A DNA stretch of 64,000 nt from Corynebacterium deserti GIMN1.010 (GCF_001277995.1 NZ_CP009220.1:124001-188000); one strand, 5' to 3'; numbered from the stretch's first letter, positions 35,696 to 45,243 are shown. Translations and numbers: made by a program. The notes: generated from the letters alone by a model not told the origin.

Positions 35696-37158
35696 TGATG
35701 GAACAAGATCTCAGCTACCGTGAAATTCTTCCCCTTAACGCGAGTGAGGAGAAGAAAAAGGCTGCACTGATTGATGCCATTGAAGGGTTAAGGGTGCGCG
35801 ATCCGCTGCTATCTGCCTCGATTGCATTTACTAGAGGGCAGAAAGTCGCCTTCATTGCTGTGGTGGTGAGCTTTATCTTGATGCTCATTTTTGCTCGGCA
35901 AGCAGCACTTATTGGCCTGTCAGCAACGTGTACGTTCATGTACCTCATCACTTTGGTGGACAGATTTATCATGTTTTCCAGAGGTATCCGCGCGGAATCC
36001 ATCATCCAGGTGTCGGATGAAGATGCACTGGCTTTCCCTGAGGACAAGTTGAAAACCTACACGGTGTTGGTGCCCGCCTATGGCGAACCTGAGGTGATTG
36101 CGCAGCTGCTGGCGTCCATGCGCGCTTTTGATTACCCCAAGCATCTTCTGCAGGTATTGCTCATGTTGGAGGAAGATGATCTGCCTACCATCGCCGCGGC
36201 AGAGGCAGCGGGAGTGGATCAGGTGGCAACGATCATTAAGGTGCCACCAGCGCAGCCGCGCACCAAGCCGAAGGCCTGTAACTATGGATTGCACTTTGCC
36301 ACGGGGGAAATTGTCACGATCTTTGACGCGGAAGACATGCCAGATCCCCTCCAGCTGCGTCGCGTGGTGGTGGCATTTGAACGTTCGGCATCCAATACGG
36401 TGTGCGTCCAGTCAAGGTTGTCGTATCGAAATGCCAGGCAGAATCTGCTAACGGCGTGGTTCACCATTGAATATGACGTGTGGTTTAACTTCCTGCTGCC
36501 AGGCGTCATGCGCATGAACGCACCTGTCCCATTGGGCGGTACCTCCAACCATCTGCTCACGGGTGTCCTGAAAGATCTCGGCGCGTGGGATCCTTTCAAT
36601 GTCACAGAAGATGCGGACCTCGGCGTGCGCATCGCGGCAAAGGGATATTCCACCGCGGTGTTGGATTCGGTGACGTGGGAGGAAGCAAACTCCGACACCA
36701 TCAACTGGTTGCGCCAGCGTTCTCGCTGGTACAAGGGCTATCTGCAAACATGGCTTGTGTATATGCGCAGGCCAAAGTGGTTGGTCCAAGAGCTTGGCAT
36801 CATTCCTGCTGTGCGTTTTACCTTCCTCATGGCAGGCACCCCGATCATTGCGGTGCTCAATCTGCTGTTTTGGTACTTGTCGCTCACGTGGATTCTGGGC
36901 CAGCCCGGCACCATTGAGCAGATGTTCCCACCTGCGGTGTACTACCCAGCGTTGGTGTGTTTGGTGGTGGGCAATGCTGCGACCATCTTTATGAATCTCA
37001 TTGGCTGCCGGGAAGGCCGCGACCCCTTGCTGCTCGTCGCGGTTTTAACGTTCCCGCTGTATTGGCTGCTCATGAGCATTGCAGCGTTGAAAGGCACGTG
37101 GCAATTGATCACGCGACCATCCTATTGGGAGAAAACTGCCCACGGATTGGAGGCGTAA
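35692..37158 (+). CDS. Processive family-2 glycosyltransferase (cellulose-synthase-like)
   Basis: This 488-residue enzyme has two membrane helices at the start (about 48-90), a GT-A domain and three or four C-terminal helices. Catalytic blocks of processive beta-glycan synthases are present: VLVPAYGEPEVI, EEDD (about 162-165), DAEDMPD, GGTSNHL, the base in TEDADLG and QRSRWYKGYLQTW (QxxRW). No PilZ domain is present, so c-di-GMP control is not expected. The start could be GTG 35692 or ATG 35695/35698. It likely polymerises a sugar nucleotide while extruding the chain. Confidence 0.85.
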   Translation: MMMEQDLSYREILPLNASEEKKKAALIDAIEGLRVRDPLLSASIAFTRGQKVAFIAVVVSFILMLIFARQAALIGLSATCTFMYLITLVDRFIMFSRGIRAESIIQVSDEDALAFPEDKLKTYTVLVPAYGEPEVIAQLLASMRAFDYPKHLLQVLLMLEEDDLPTIAAAEAAGVDQVATIIKVPPAQPRTKPKACNYGLHFATGEIVTIFDAEDMPDPLQLRRVVVAFERSASNTVCVQSRLSYRNARQNLLTAWFTIEYDVWFNFLLPGVMRMNAPVPLGGTSNHLLTGVLKDLGAWDPFNVTEDADLGVRIAAKGYSTAVLDSVTWEEANSDTINWLRQRSRWYKGYLQTWLVYMRRPKWLVQELGIIPAVRFTFLMAGTPIIAVLNLLFWYLSLTWILGQPGTIEQMFPPAVYYPALVCLVVGNAATIFMNLIGCREGRDPLLLVAVLTFPLYWLLMSIAALKGTWQLITRPSYWEKTAHGLEA

Positions 37159-37161
37159 ACG

Positions 37162-38895
37162 GTGCCCATCGTCAAACCAATGCCGGCCCTGCCCAGGCGC
37201 GCGCCCGTCCTAGCGAGTTCGCAGATCGAAGGGTTTGAACACGGTAGAGGGTGGCGTCGACAAGCAAATTTCTGGTTTGCTGCAAGCCTTGCCCTGTACT
37301 GGTGCGCCGCGCTGTGGATCGCGCTGGACGTTGGGTATTTCTGGGGCGACGCGCTGTCGCGCACCCAAGGTGCCCTATCCGCGCTGTACTCGCGCAACCC
37401 CACGTTGTCGGCGATCGGTTACGTGTTTACCCCTCTGACCACCGTGTTGCAGATTCCATTGGTGGCGCTGAGCCCTTGGGTCCCGGAATTCACGCGCGCC
37501 GGGTTGGCAGGCGCATTGGTGTCATCAGTGTTCATGGCGGCTTCAGTTAGGCAATTGTGGTTGATTGCCAGCGAGCGCAACATCCGGTATTGGCTCGCGG
37601 TGGTAGGCCTTCTGTTGTATGCACTTAACCCAATGATCATCCTGTACGGCGCGACGGGAATGAGCGAAGCTCCGTTCATTTACGCCACTCTCTGGGCGGT
37701 GCGCAGGCTGATTCGCTGGACTTCTACCGATGACGTCCACGACCTCATTACTTGTGGTTTTGCGTTGGCATTGGCGTTTTTAGCGCGCTATGACGCCCTC
37801 ATCATGGCCTTCGTAGCGATGTGGACTGTCGGATTTATGACATGGCGCGCACGCTACCGCCGTGGCTTCCGCGACCGCATCGGCTTCGCTCTTGTGGACA
37901 TGCTGCTCCTCGTCTGGCCCATCGGCTTCGCCTTCGTTGCCTGGACTGGCGCCAGCTGGCTCACCACCGGCGAGCTCTTCGCCCAATTCACCTCCACAGA
38001 CGGCAACGCTGCGATCATCGCAGCATCCGGTGGTGGCGCCACAGGGCCCCAAGCGCTTTTCGACGCCTCCATCCGCACCTTCCTCATCTCCCCAGCTCTC
38101 CTGCTCGTCGCAGCAGTTGCGGTCTTTTTTGCGTATCGACGCCGCGACCCCGAACCCATCATCCCCTTAGCTCTCATCGGCTCCGTGGTCTTCTTCCAAA
38201 TCATCACCTACTCACTTGGATCCACCTTCGGTCTGCTGCGCTTTTTCCTCACCGCCCTGCCGCTCACCATTATCTTGCTGTTCCAAATTATCCCGCCCCG
38301 CCACCGATTCCCCTCACTTCGACCAGGTGCGTGCTACCGCGATCGCGTCACCGGCAAGTACGTGCCCAAAACAATCACCGGTGTCTTAGTTCTTGCGATC
38401 TTCGGCGGCACCGGCATCACCCTGTACGGCATGAGCAGTGCTAACTGGGCGCCCCAGGAATACGCTATCCGAGAACTAGTTTTCAACATGGAATCGCCAT
38501 CGCAGGACGCCGTCCACACCCTGAGCACCTTCTCCACTGAAATGGATGTCGCTGATTTCATCGACTCCCTCAACCTTGGAGACGGCGAAGTCCTTCTCTC
38601 CACTACCTACGGCTTCGCCGTCCTCACCGCATCAAACAACCAAAAGCAATTCATCATCCCCTCCGACGAAGACTTCATCACCACCCTCAACGAACCCGCT
38701 GAGCTGGGCGTTAAGTACATCCTCGCCCTCCCACGCGAAGGCCGCGGCGCCACCGATCCGATCAACCTGCGCTACCCAGACATGTATGAAACTGGCAGCC
38801 ACATTGCCACGTTGGAAATCGAATTCATCAACCAAGGCCAAGGACAACCAGATTGGCGCCTCTATCGGGTGCTCACCACCCCCGAACAGTCGTAG
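37162..38895 (+). CDS. Membrane glycosyltransferase of GT-C type (GT39/GT83-like)
   Basis: This 577-residue protein has about 10-12 membrane helices. The first outer loop reads DVGYFWGDALSRTQGALSAL, with acidic residues and Ser-Arg as in polyprenyl-phosphate-sugar-using GT-C enzymes. A soluble C-terminal domain follows (about 430-577). The GTG start is 3 bp after the GT2 stop. It may add lipid-linked sugars to the polymer made by the neighbouring synthase; the substrate is not evident. Confidence 0.72.
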   Translation: MPIVKPMPALPRRAPVLASSQIEGFEHGRGWRRQANFWFAASLALYWCAALWIALDVGYFWGDALSRTQGALSALYSRNPTLSAIGYVFTPLTTVLQIPLVALSPWVPEFTRAGLAGALVSSVFMAASVRQLWLIASERNIRYWLAVVGLLLYALNPMIILYGATGMSEAPFIYATLWAVRRLIRWTSTDDVHDLITCGFALALAFLARYDALIMAFVAMWTVGFMTWRARYRRGFRDRIGFALVDMLLLVWPIGFAFVAWTGASWLTTGELFAQFTSTDGNAAIIAASGGGATGPQALFDASIRTFLISPALLLVAAVAVFFAYRRRDPEPIIPLALIGSVVFFQIITYSLGSTFGLLRFFLTALPLTIILLFQIIPPRHRFPSLRPGACYRDRVTGKYVPKTITGVLVLAIFGGTGITLYGMSSANWAPQEYAIRELVFNMESPSQDAVHTLSTFSTEMDVADFIDSLNLGDGEVLLSTTYGFAVLTASNNQKQFIIPSDEDFITTLNEPAELGVKYILALPREGRGATDPINLRYPDMYETGSHIATLEIEFINQGQGQPDWRLYRVLTTPEQS

Positions 38896-38939
38896 ACTCT
38901 TTGTAACTACCGTTGTTGTTTTCCATATCCAGGAGAGTC

Positions 38940-40007
38940 ATGGCCCGCAAGCTGAAGGACAAACTTCCCCGAAGTTTTGACAAAATCGTCGAATCGGGCG
39001 ATTTTGACGCTTTCAAAGAGGTCTTCACCGAGCGCGCCCTCGACGCTAAAAACCGCCACGGCGACACCGCCCTCCACATGCGCGACGTCCCCCAAGAATA
39101 CAAAGAATGGCTCCTCGACCAGGGCCTCGACGTTGACGTCCGCAACGAAACCGGCGACACCCCACTCCACATCCACTCCCACGACTGGAACCTCACCCCC
39201 GGCTTCCTCCTCCGCCGCGGTGCCGACGTCTGTGCCGTAAACAACGACGGCGAATCCGTCGCCTACGGCGCAGCCTTCTTCCCCCACAACCTGGAAACAC
39301 TCATCGACGCCGGCGCCGACCCCTACGCCCGCGCCAACGACGGCAGCTCCCCACTCATGCGCGTCATCCGCAACGCCAACCCCGGCAGCATCATCGAACT
39401 TGCCACCATCACCCGCCTCCTCCACGACACCGACCTCACCGACGAAGAACTTCGCGAAACTCAAGAACGCATCATCCGCCTCGGCGAAGAATTTGAAGAC
39501 ATCCGCGACTCCTACGACGAAGAAGCCGTCGACCAAGCCTCCAGCGACATGATCTGGCTCTACGACCACTTCGACATCCCCGAAGAACTCCGAGCCAACA
39601 CCCCCAAACGCCACGACGGCACCAGCCCCATCACCCTCCCCGGAACCACCTGGCAGGAACAATTCATCGCGGGCTACGATTTCCTCGTTCCCTCCATGGG
39701 CACCGCCAACTCCCTCCAAGGCGAAGCCATCCGCATCGCCGGACGCATCTCCAACGAATTCCACGGCAACGGTGGCGCCAACTGGGACAAAGACTTCAAA
39801 CGCATGGCCAAAGCCCTCCTAAACATCTGCGAGCAGGGAAATCCCCTCCCCGACGACGAGGCCTCACAGCTCGCCCTCGCCATCAAATCCGTCCGCAAAG
39901 GCGAACCCACCGACGATGAGATCGATACCCTCCCCAGGCTTGCCACTGCATGGGTGGTCCTGAATCCCACGCCAATTCCGTTCGGAGAGGTGGATTATCA
40001 CAGGTAG
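38940..40007 (+). CDS. Ankyrin-repeat protein
   Basis: This 355-residue protein has four or five ankyrin repeats in its N-terminal half (HGDTALHMRDVPQEYKEWLL; TGDTPLHIHSHDWNLTPGFL then LRRGADVCAVNNDGESVAYG; LIDAGADPYARANDGSSPLM). The C-terminal part (about 190-355) is acidic and of unknown fold. ATG 38940 follows AGGAG. The reading frame is strongly C-ending in third positions, more than its neighbours, which also leaves a long antisense frame open. It probably acts through protein binding in the cytoplasm. Confidence 0.85.
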   Translation: MARKLKDKLPRSFDKIVESGDFDAFKEVFTERALDAKNRHGDTALHMRDVPQEYKEWLLDQGLDVDVRNETGDTPLHIHSHDWNLTPGFLLRRGADVCAVNNDGESVAYGAAFFPHNLETLIDAGADPYARANDGSSPLMRVIRNANPGSIIELATITRLLHDTDLTDEELRETQERIIRLGEEFEDIRDSYDEEAVDQASSDMIWLYDHFDIPEELRANTPKRHDGTSPITLPGTTWQEQFIAGYDFLVPSMGTANSLQGEAIRIAGRISNEFHGNGGANWDKDFKRMAKALLNICEQGNPLPDDEASQLALAIKSVRKGEPTDDEIDTLPRLATAWVVLNPTPIPFGEVDYHR

Positions 40008-40074
40008 GCTAAGTGGCTTTTTAAGGAGTCAGTTTTTGCAAAATGTGCGTGAGGCCAAAGTTAAGTTTCAGCCA

Positions 40075-40866
40075 CTAAAGCTGCTGCGCGATGGTGAGGT
40101 CAACTCCCAAATCCCTAATTCTCTTAATGGTTTGTTCTTCCAATCCCCAGTCGGTGATGATGCCGTCGATCTCCGATAGCGGGCAAATGGACACCATGGA
40201 AATCACGCCGTACTTGGTGGTATCCGCCAAAAGGATGGAGGTGGTGGAGACTTCCATGACTTTCCGTTTCACCACTCGCTTCTCCTCGGCAGGTGCGGTG
40301 ATTCCTCGGTTGAGTGACCAGCCGGAGGAGGAAATGAAAGCTAGATCAAAGTTGAACACTTCCACGCTTCGGGCGGCGAGGTGACCTTGGCATGCTCCGA
40401 TCTCCGGGTCGACGGTTCCGCCGGTTTGGACGGTGTGAATGTGTGGATAGTTGAACAGTGTTGTGGCAACGAAGAGATCATTGGTCATGACCGTGAGGCC
40501 TTGGCGGGCTTCAAGGAACGGGACAAGTGCCTGGAGTGTGGTTCCGGCGTCGATGAAGATGGTCATGCCGTCGTGGACTTTTTCAGCGGCTGCCTGAGCG
40601 ATAGCGTTTTTTCGGGGGAGTTCGAGGGCGAGTCTGCTGGCACGATCGAGGGGGACTGGGGTGCTAATTCCTTCTGCGAGTTTCACTCCACCTTTGATGG
40701 AGACAACTTGGCCGGATTCTTCGAGTGCTGCGATATCTCGTCGGATGGTCATGTGGGAGACCTTGAGCTGTTGGGAGAGGTCTCTAATGCTCAGTGCGCC
40801 GCTTTGTTGTAGGGCGGAGGTGATTTTTTGTTGGCGTTGTTCCGGAATGAGTGGAGCGGGGGACAT
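40075..40866 (-). CDS. DeoR-family transcriptional regulator (sugar-acid cassette)
   Basis: This 263-residue regulator has the DeoR HTH (RQQKITSALQQSGALSIRDL, then LKVSHMTIRRDIAALEESGQ) and a sugar-phosphate sensor domain (DGMTIFIDAGTTLQAL; ILLADTTKYG). ATG 40866 with AAAGGTCCC upstream was chosen over the longer frame. It is divergent from the aldolase-permease-kinase genes, which it most likely represses. Confidence 0.87.
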   Translation of the reverse strand: MSPAPLIPEQRQQKITSALQQSGALSIRDLSQQLKVSHMTIRRDIAALEESGQVVSIKGGVKLAEGISTPVPLDRASRLALELPRKNAIAQAAAEKVHDGMTIFIDAGTTLQALVPFLEARQGLTVMTNDLFVATTLFNYPHIHTVQTGGTVDPEIGACQGHLAARSVEVFNFDLAFISSSGWSLNRGITAPAEEKRVVKRKVMEVSTTSILLADTTKYGVISMVSICPLSEIDGIITDWGLEEQTIKRIRDLGVDLTIAQQL

Positions 40867-41000
40867 AGGGACCTTTCGCCAAAAGCAGGGTGTGAGCATG
40901 GGTAACAGTTTCACAAATTTTAACACCAGTACCGGAGTTGCAGAGCCTCATCCACCCACGACCGTGAAGTCTTGAGACTATTTGATAGAAAATGGTTGAT

Positions 41001-41027
41001 TTTGTGACATTGTGTGATAGTTTGTGA
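41001..41027. promoter_or_regulatory. Three 10-bp-phased TTTGTGA motifs at the aldolase start
   Basis: TTTGTGA (41001), TGTGTGA (41011) and TTTGTGA (41021) repeat every 10 bp and end 4 bp before the aldolase ATG. All copies face the same side of the helix, as expected for DeoR-family operator arrays. TTGATAGAAAAT just upstream could include a -10 box. Confidence 0.6.
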
Positions 41028-41030
41028 GTC

Positions 41031-41666
41031 ATGTCATTCAAGTTGCACACACTTAATGCTCTTCACAGCACGGGAGCATTGCTGATCATCCGCACACCAG
41101 ATGCGGACAGTGCTTACAACATTGCGGCAGCAGCCATCGAAGGTGGAATCCGCTGCCTCGAGATCCCATTCGGAGTCCCCGGAGCGTTGGGAGCTATCGA
41201 GAAGATCGCTTCCACCTATGGTCACCAGGGCGTTTACGTGGGAGCGGGCACCGTTCTTGATGCCCAGTCTGCATATGCTGCAGTTAACGCTGGATCCTCT
41301 TTGCTCGTGAGCCCCAACGTCAACGATGGCGTCCTTGAGATCGCTCAGCGTCATCAGGTGGTGTCCATGCCGGGCGCTTTCACTCCAACGGAAATTCAAA
41401 CTGCCCTGGAAAAGGGCGCTGACGTGGTGAAACTATTCCCGGCGGAACTCCATGGACCTGCGTATTTGAAGTCATTGCGGACTCCTCTCAGCCACGCGCC
41501 GATCGCACCAACAGGCGGAGTAAGCCCCGACACCGTTGAGGCATGGTTTGCAGCCGGAGCATTCTCGGTCGGTGTTTCCAGTTACATCTGCAAGGCAGGC
41601 AGCGCGAAGGAAGTTACTGAACGCTCCCAGATCTTGCTTCAAAAAATTGCTGAAGTAAGGAGCTGA
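41031..41666 (+). CDS. KDPG/KHG-type aldolase
   Basis: This 211-residue class I aldolase would cleave a 2-keto-3-deoxy-6-phospho sugar acid to pyruvate and an aldehyde. The Schiff-base Lys is in GADVVKLFPAE (about residue 135), with the helper Glu in CLEIPFGVPG and the phosphate loops VVSMPGAFTPTEI and IAPTGGVSPDTVEAW. No strong ribosome site precedes the ATG, so a leaderless or operator-overlapped start is possible. The permease starts 2 bp after its stop. Confidence 0.88.
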   Translation: MSFKLHTLNALHSTGALLIIRTPDADSAYNIAAAAIEGGIRCLEIPFGVPGALGAIEKIASTYGHQGVYVGAGTVLDAQSAYAAVNAGSSLLVSPNVNDGVLEIAQRHQVVSMPGAFTPTEIQTALEKGADVVKLFPAELHGPAYLKSLRTPLSHAPIAPTGGVSPDTVEAWFAAGAFSVGVSSYICKAGSAKEVTERSQILLQKIAEVRS

Positions 41667-41668
41667 AC

Positions 41669-42970
41669 ATGAGCACTCAAGTTAATCCAAAAGCTGGGAA
41701 GTCTACCCAGTCATGGGATTTTGCCACCATCAAGAAGATGCGATGGTTCTTCATTGCATTGATTGTTATTGCAGGTGTCATTAATTATTTGGATCGCTCA
41801 ACGCTGTCCATTGGTAACTCGACTATCGCAGAAGAACTCAGCCTCACTACAGTTCAAATGGGTCTGTTACTCTCTGCATTCTCTTGGCCTTATGCGTTGG
41901 CGAACCTGCCAGCGGGATATTTGATTGACAAGTTTGGTGTCAAGAAGATGTTCCTCGCAGCTGCGGTGGGTTGGTCGATTGTCGCAGTTGGTACGGCGTT
42001 TGCCAATACGTTCTTGGCTTTGTACATCGGTCGAGTTCTCCTTGGCGTGGCGGAATCGCCATTCTTCGCAGCGGGTTTGAAGGCCTCCCAGATGTGGTTT
42101 GCCAAGCGTGAGCGCTCCTTGCCTGTGTCCATTGTGAACACCGGCTCCCAGATCGGCAATGCGCTTGCGCCACCGCTATTGACCTTCTTGCTTCTTGGTT
42201 TCGGTTGGCGGTGGATGTTCGCAATCGTTGGTGTTGCAGGTCTGATCATTGCAGCTGTGTGGTGGTTTACCTACCGCGATCCCCGTCCTGAAGAGGACGC
42301 GCTCATCCACAATGAGGTTGACGATGACCTGGTTGTTGAGACGGAGTCCGGCGTCGAAAAGGCTTCTTGGTTCTCTTTGCTCGCTCAGCCTAATACCTGG
42401 TTTATGATCATCGGTGCCTTTGGAATTTTCTACACCGTATGGGTATACCTGACGTGGCTGCCTCGCTACCTGGAAGAATCCCGCGGTTTCTCACTCGCGC
42501 AGACCGGCTGGGTTGCAGCACTGCCGTTCATGTGTGGCATTGTGGGCGTGCTCCTTGGCGGAGTCGTTTCTAAAAAGCTTATCGACGCCGGCATTAAGGC
42601 CGTCACCGCCCGTAAGATCCCTATCGTTGTCGGTGCGATTTTGGCTGCCGCTGCTGTGGCACCTGTTGCTTACATCGAAAACACGACGTTGAACATCCTG
42701 CTGCTTTGCGTTGGTTATTTCGCGGCACAGATTCCTATCGGATGTATTTGGACGCTGGCTTCTGATATTGCCGAGCCTCACCAGGTGGCATCCTTGGGTG
42801 CAATCCAAAACTTCGGTGGCTTCTTGGGTGCGGCCGTGGCGCCGGTAGCAACGGGCTATATTCTTAACGCAACAGGTCACTTCAACTGGGTCTTTATCGT
42901 CGCAGGCCTGCTCCTTCTGGTTGGTGCATTCAGCTACGGAGTCTTGGTCCGCGATCGTAGGGTCAAGTAA
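41669..42970 (+). CDS. MFS sugar-acid permease (hexuronate/galactonate type)
   Basis: This 433-residue protein has 12 hydrophobic segments. The first helix reads VIAGVINYLDRSTLSIGNST, a hallmark of the anion:cation symporter branch (ExuT/DgoT), with loop LIDKFGVKKMFLAA. It likely imports the sugar acid degraded by the aldolase. AAGGAG precedes the ATG within the aldolase end. Confidence 0.87.
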   Translation: MSTQVNPKAGKSTQSWDFATIKKMRWFFIALIVIAGVINYLDRSTLSIGNSTIAEELSLTTVQMGLLLSAFSWPYALANLPAGYLIDKFGVKKMFLAAAVGWSIVAVGTAFANTFLALYIGRVLLGVAESPFFAAGLKASQMWFAKRERSLPVSIVNTGSQIGNALAPPLLTFLLLGFGWRWMFAIVGVAGLIIAAVWWFTYRDPRPEEDALIHNEVDDDLVVETESGVEKASWFSLLAQPNTWFMIIGAFGIFYTVWVYLTWLPRYLEESRGFSLAQTGWVAALPFMCGIVGVLLGGVVSKKLIDAGIKAVTARKIPIVVGAILAAAAVAPVAYIENTTLNILLLCVGYFAAQIPIGCIWTLASDIAEPHQVASLGAIQNFGGFLGAAVAPVATGYILNATGHFNWVFIVAGLLLLVGAFSYGVLVRDRRVK

Positions 42971-43584
42971 TGAGTTGGGGACTGGGCGATAATGTTGTTC
43001 CTGCAGTATTTGTCATTGGTACCGCAGGGTCTGGAAAGAGCACGGTAGCTAAGAGCATCGCGTCAGCGATGGGAGCAGCCTATCTGGATAAAGATACAGT
43101 CGCCAACATTTTCACCGGTGCGATGTTGGAAAGTAATGGGGAAAGTCCCACGGCTCGTGATGGCAGTGAGTTTTATTGCGCTACCATTCGACCACTGGAG
43201 TATGCGACGCTTCTAGCCATTGGGAGCGAAAACCTTCGCCTCGGCAATCCTGTCATTCTTGATGCCCCATTTGGCGCGTACTTTGATCAAGCTGACTACA
43301 TCGAGTCGCTGTCGCAAGAGCACGCTTGGCCTGCCAATGTTCACCCATTTGTCGTGCGTGTTTCTAGCTCCGAAAACATCACGAAAGCTCGTCTGCGTTC
43401 TCGAGGTTTGGAACGTGACGTGTGGAAGCTCAACAATTGGGACGAATTTTGGCAGAACTTAGGCAAAGTGGTTCCCAAGTGGGAGGGCGTGCAGATCGTG
43501 AACTTCCTCAACGATGAAGACCTGCCAGTTCCAGAGCTGGCAAAGGTGATTCTTCAAGCAATCGAAGCGGAACTAACCCCCTAG
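42970..43584 (+). CDS. P-loop kinase (AAA_33-like), probable sugar-acid kinase
   Basis: This 204-residue protein has a Walker A motif (FVIGTAGSGKSTVAKSI, about 14-30) and LDKDTVANIF, as in small-molecule kinases such as gluconokinase. GNPVILDAPFGAYF would hold Walker B. It overlaps the permease stop by one base. Placed between import and a KDPG-type aldolase, it could supply the phosphate, but its specificity is inferred. Confidence 0.75.
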   Translation: MSWGLGDNVVPAVFVIGTAGSGKSTVAKSIASAMGAAYLDKDTVANIFTGAMLESNGESPTARDGSEFYCATIRPLEYATLLAIGSENLRLGNPVILDAPFGAYFDQADYIESLSQEHAWPANVHPFVVRVSSSENITKARLRSRGLERDVWKLNNWDEFWQNLGKVVPKWEGVQIVNFLNDEDLPVPELAKVILQAIEAELTP

Positions 43585-43634
43585 AAATGTATTCAAGTAT
43601 GCACTGGCTGGGGAAAGGCCTATTCTGATTCCTT

Positions 43635-44387
43635 GTGTTAACTATCGCCACCGTGCTTCTCGCATCAGTTCTTATCGGTGCCATCCTGCAAAGAATTACA
43701 GGACTTGGCGTCGGCCTCGTTGCTGGTCCAGTGCTTACCGCTTTGCTCGGTCCACTGGCTGGCGTCACGATGGTCAACGGACTATCCATTATTAATGCTG
43801 TCAACAACGCCTGGTCTGTGCGTAAACGAACCGACTGGAAGCGTTTCCGCCTGCTGTCTGCCGCGCTGATTCTGGGTTCGCTGCCCGCCGTTGCTGTGGT
43901 TCATTACCTCAACGGCCCATGGCTGCTGATCTTCGTGGGCGTTTTGGTGCTGCTGGCACTAGGTATTTCCTTAATTCCGACGGAGCGTTTCCGCATCAAA
44001 GAAGAGTCCAAGGGGCCGATGATTTTCTTCGGCACCATCGCCGGCTTCATGTCGACGGTTGCTGGTATCGCAGGTCCATCGCTGACGGTTTATGCTCGCC
44101 TGAGTAGGTGGGACTACAAGGACTTCGTCGCAACCCTTCACCCTGTGCTGCTGGTGGCAAATACTGTGTCGTTCCTGCTCAAGGTCATTTTGATTGGTGG
44201 CCTTGATTTCGGTGGAGCTCCAGCATGGCTGTGGATCGCAGCGGTTGTAATGATCTTTGTGGGTGCATGGTTCGGTGAGCGGATTAATGCCCGAATTTCC
44301 ACCCCTATGGCAAAGCGCATTGCGACGATTCTTGCCGCCACCGGCGCCACCGTTGTGCTTATCCGCGGTCTGATGGGACTTTTCTAG
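43635..44387 (+). CDS. TauE/SafE-family sulfite/organic anion exporter
   Basis: This 250-residue membrane protein has about 8 helices and the two internally repeated TauE motifs (RITGLGVGLVAGPVLTALLG; GTIAGFMSTVAGIAGPSLTV). The start is a GTG without a strong ribosome site. The family exports sulfite, sulfoacetate or related anions. It overlaps the convergent DMT gene by 29 bp. Confidence 0.82.
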   Translation: MLTIATVLLASVLIGAILQRITGLGVGLVAGPVLTALLGPLAGVTMVNGLSIINAVNNAWSVRKRTDWKRFRLLSAALILGSLPAVAVVHYLNGPWLLIFVGVLVLLALGISLIPTERFRIKEESKGPMIFFGTIAGFMSTVAGIAGPSLTVYARLSRWDYKDFVATLHPVLLVANTVSFLLKVILIGGLDFGGAPAWLWIAAVVMIFVGAWFGERINARISTPMAKRIATILAATGATVVLIRGLMGLF

Positions 44388-45243
44388 ATCGCGCTAAACC
44401 GTCGAATCCCAAGACTCCCAAGGCGAGCGCCAGCAGTGAGTACACGATGGCGTCACTTAAGTTGAGGGATTCGCCCAGAAGTAACGCGGCGACAAACAAT
44501 AAGATTGGTTCGCCGTAGCTGAGCAGGCCAAACATCGGCATGCTCAGTAACACCGAGGCCGCGAGATATAGGGCCATCGCAACTGCACCGGCCAGGCCAG
44601 CAATGATGACCAGGGCAAGCATTCCACTGTCAAGGGGGTCACTGACAGTGAAAAGCAGAAAGAATGCGATGGGACTGAGAACTATTGTCTCCACACCGTA
44701 GGCAAACGCATTGTTGAGGCCTGAGTATCGGCGAATAGCAAAATACAGTGCGTAACCACCTGCGATGGCAAACGTCACCCAGGACAAGTGGGCGCTCATA
44801 ATGAACTTGATGCAGACCGCCACGACGGCGATGCTCACGGCAATCCATTGAAGTCGTGTAATGGCGCTGGAGAAGAAGACTCGTCCCACCACCACGAGGA
44901 AAATGGGGAGCAGTAGGTATCCCAATGATGCGTCGAGAGCATGCCCTTTGGGGGACCAAGAAAAAAGCCACAACTGTAGTGCGATGAGGGCCACGAGCAG
45001 CACGAAGTACACCAGCTGCATTGGGCCTTTGCGCAGGACATTCCAGAATTCGTTGAGGAGACGTCTGCCAGCGGGGATGGTGAGGATCAGAATATAGCAG
45101 GCTGCGGTGAGGATGACTCGCCAAGCAACCAGCGTTTCCGCTTTTGCCTCGATTGCTCCCGAGATGAAGAAGATGGCTCCAAACAGCGCCGATGCAAGCA
45201 GCGAAGTGATGACGCCAGCTGGTGATGTGCGCTCTGTTGCCAC
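44359..45243 (-). CDS. RarD-like DMT-superfamily transporter (EamA)
   Basis: This 294-residue protein has 10 hydrophobic segments; SALFGAIFFISGAIEAKAETL then VAWRVILTA is the RarD-type opening. The GTG at 45243 is selected because AGAGGAG precedes it; the upstream open frame to 45405 covers a divergent lipoprotein gene and is an artefact. The substrate is unknown. Confidence 0.82.
   Translation of the reverse strand: MATERTSPAGVITSLLASALFGAIFFISGAIEAKAETLVAWRVILTAACYILILTIPAGRRLLNEFWNVLRKGPMQLVYFVLLVALIALQLWLFSWSPKGHALDASLGYLLLPIFLVVVGRVFFSSAITRLQWIAVSIAVVAVCIKFIMSAHLSWVTFAIAGGYALYFAIRRYSGLNNAFAYGVETIVLSPIAFFLLFTVSDPLDSGMLALVIIAGLAGAVAMALYLAASVLLSMPMFGLLSYGEPILLFVAALLLGESLNLSDAIVYSLLALALGVLGFDGLARSRKVPSDRG

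Noticed and set aside
38907..39764. Antisense open frame of 285 codons across the ankyrin gene
   Set aside because: It is Val/Gly/Asp-rich and arises from the strong C/G third-position bias of the sense gene; no ribosome site or family pattern.
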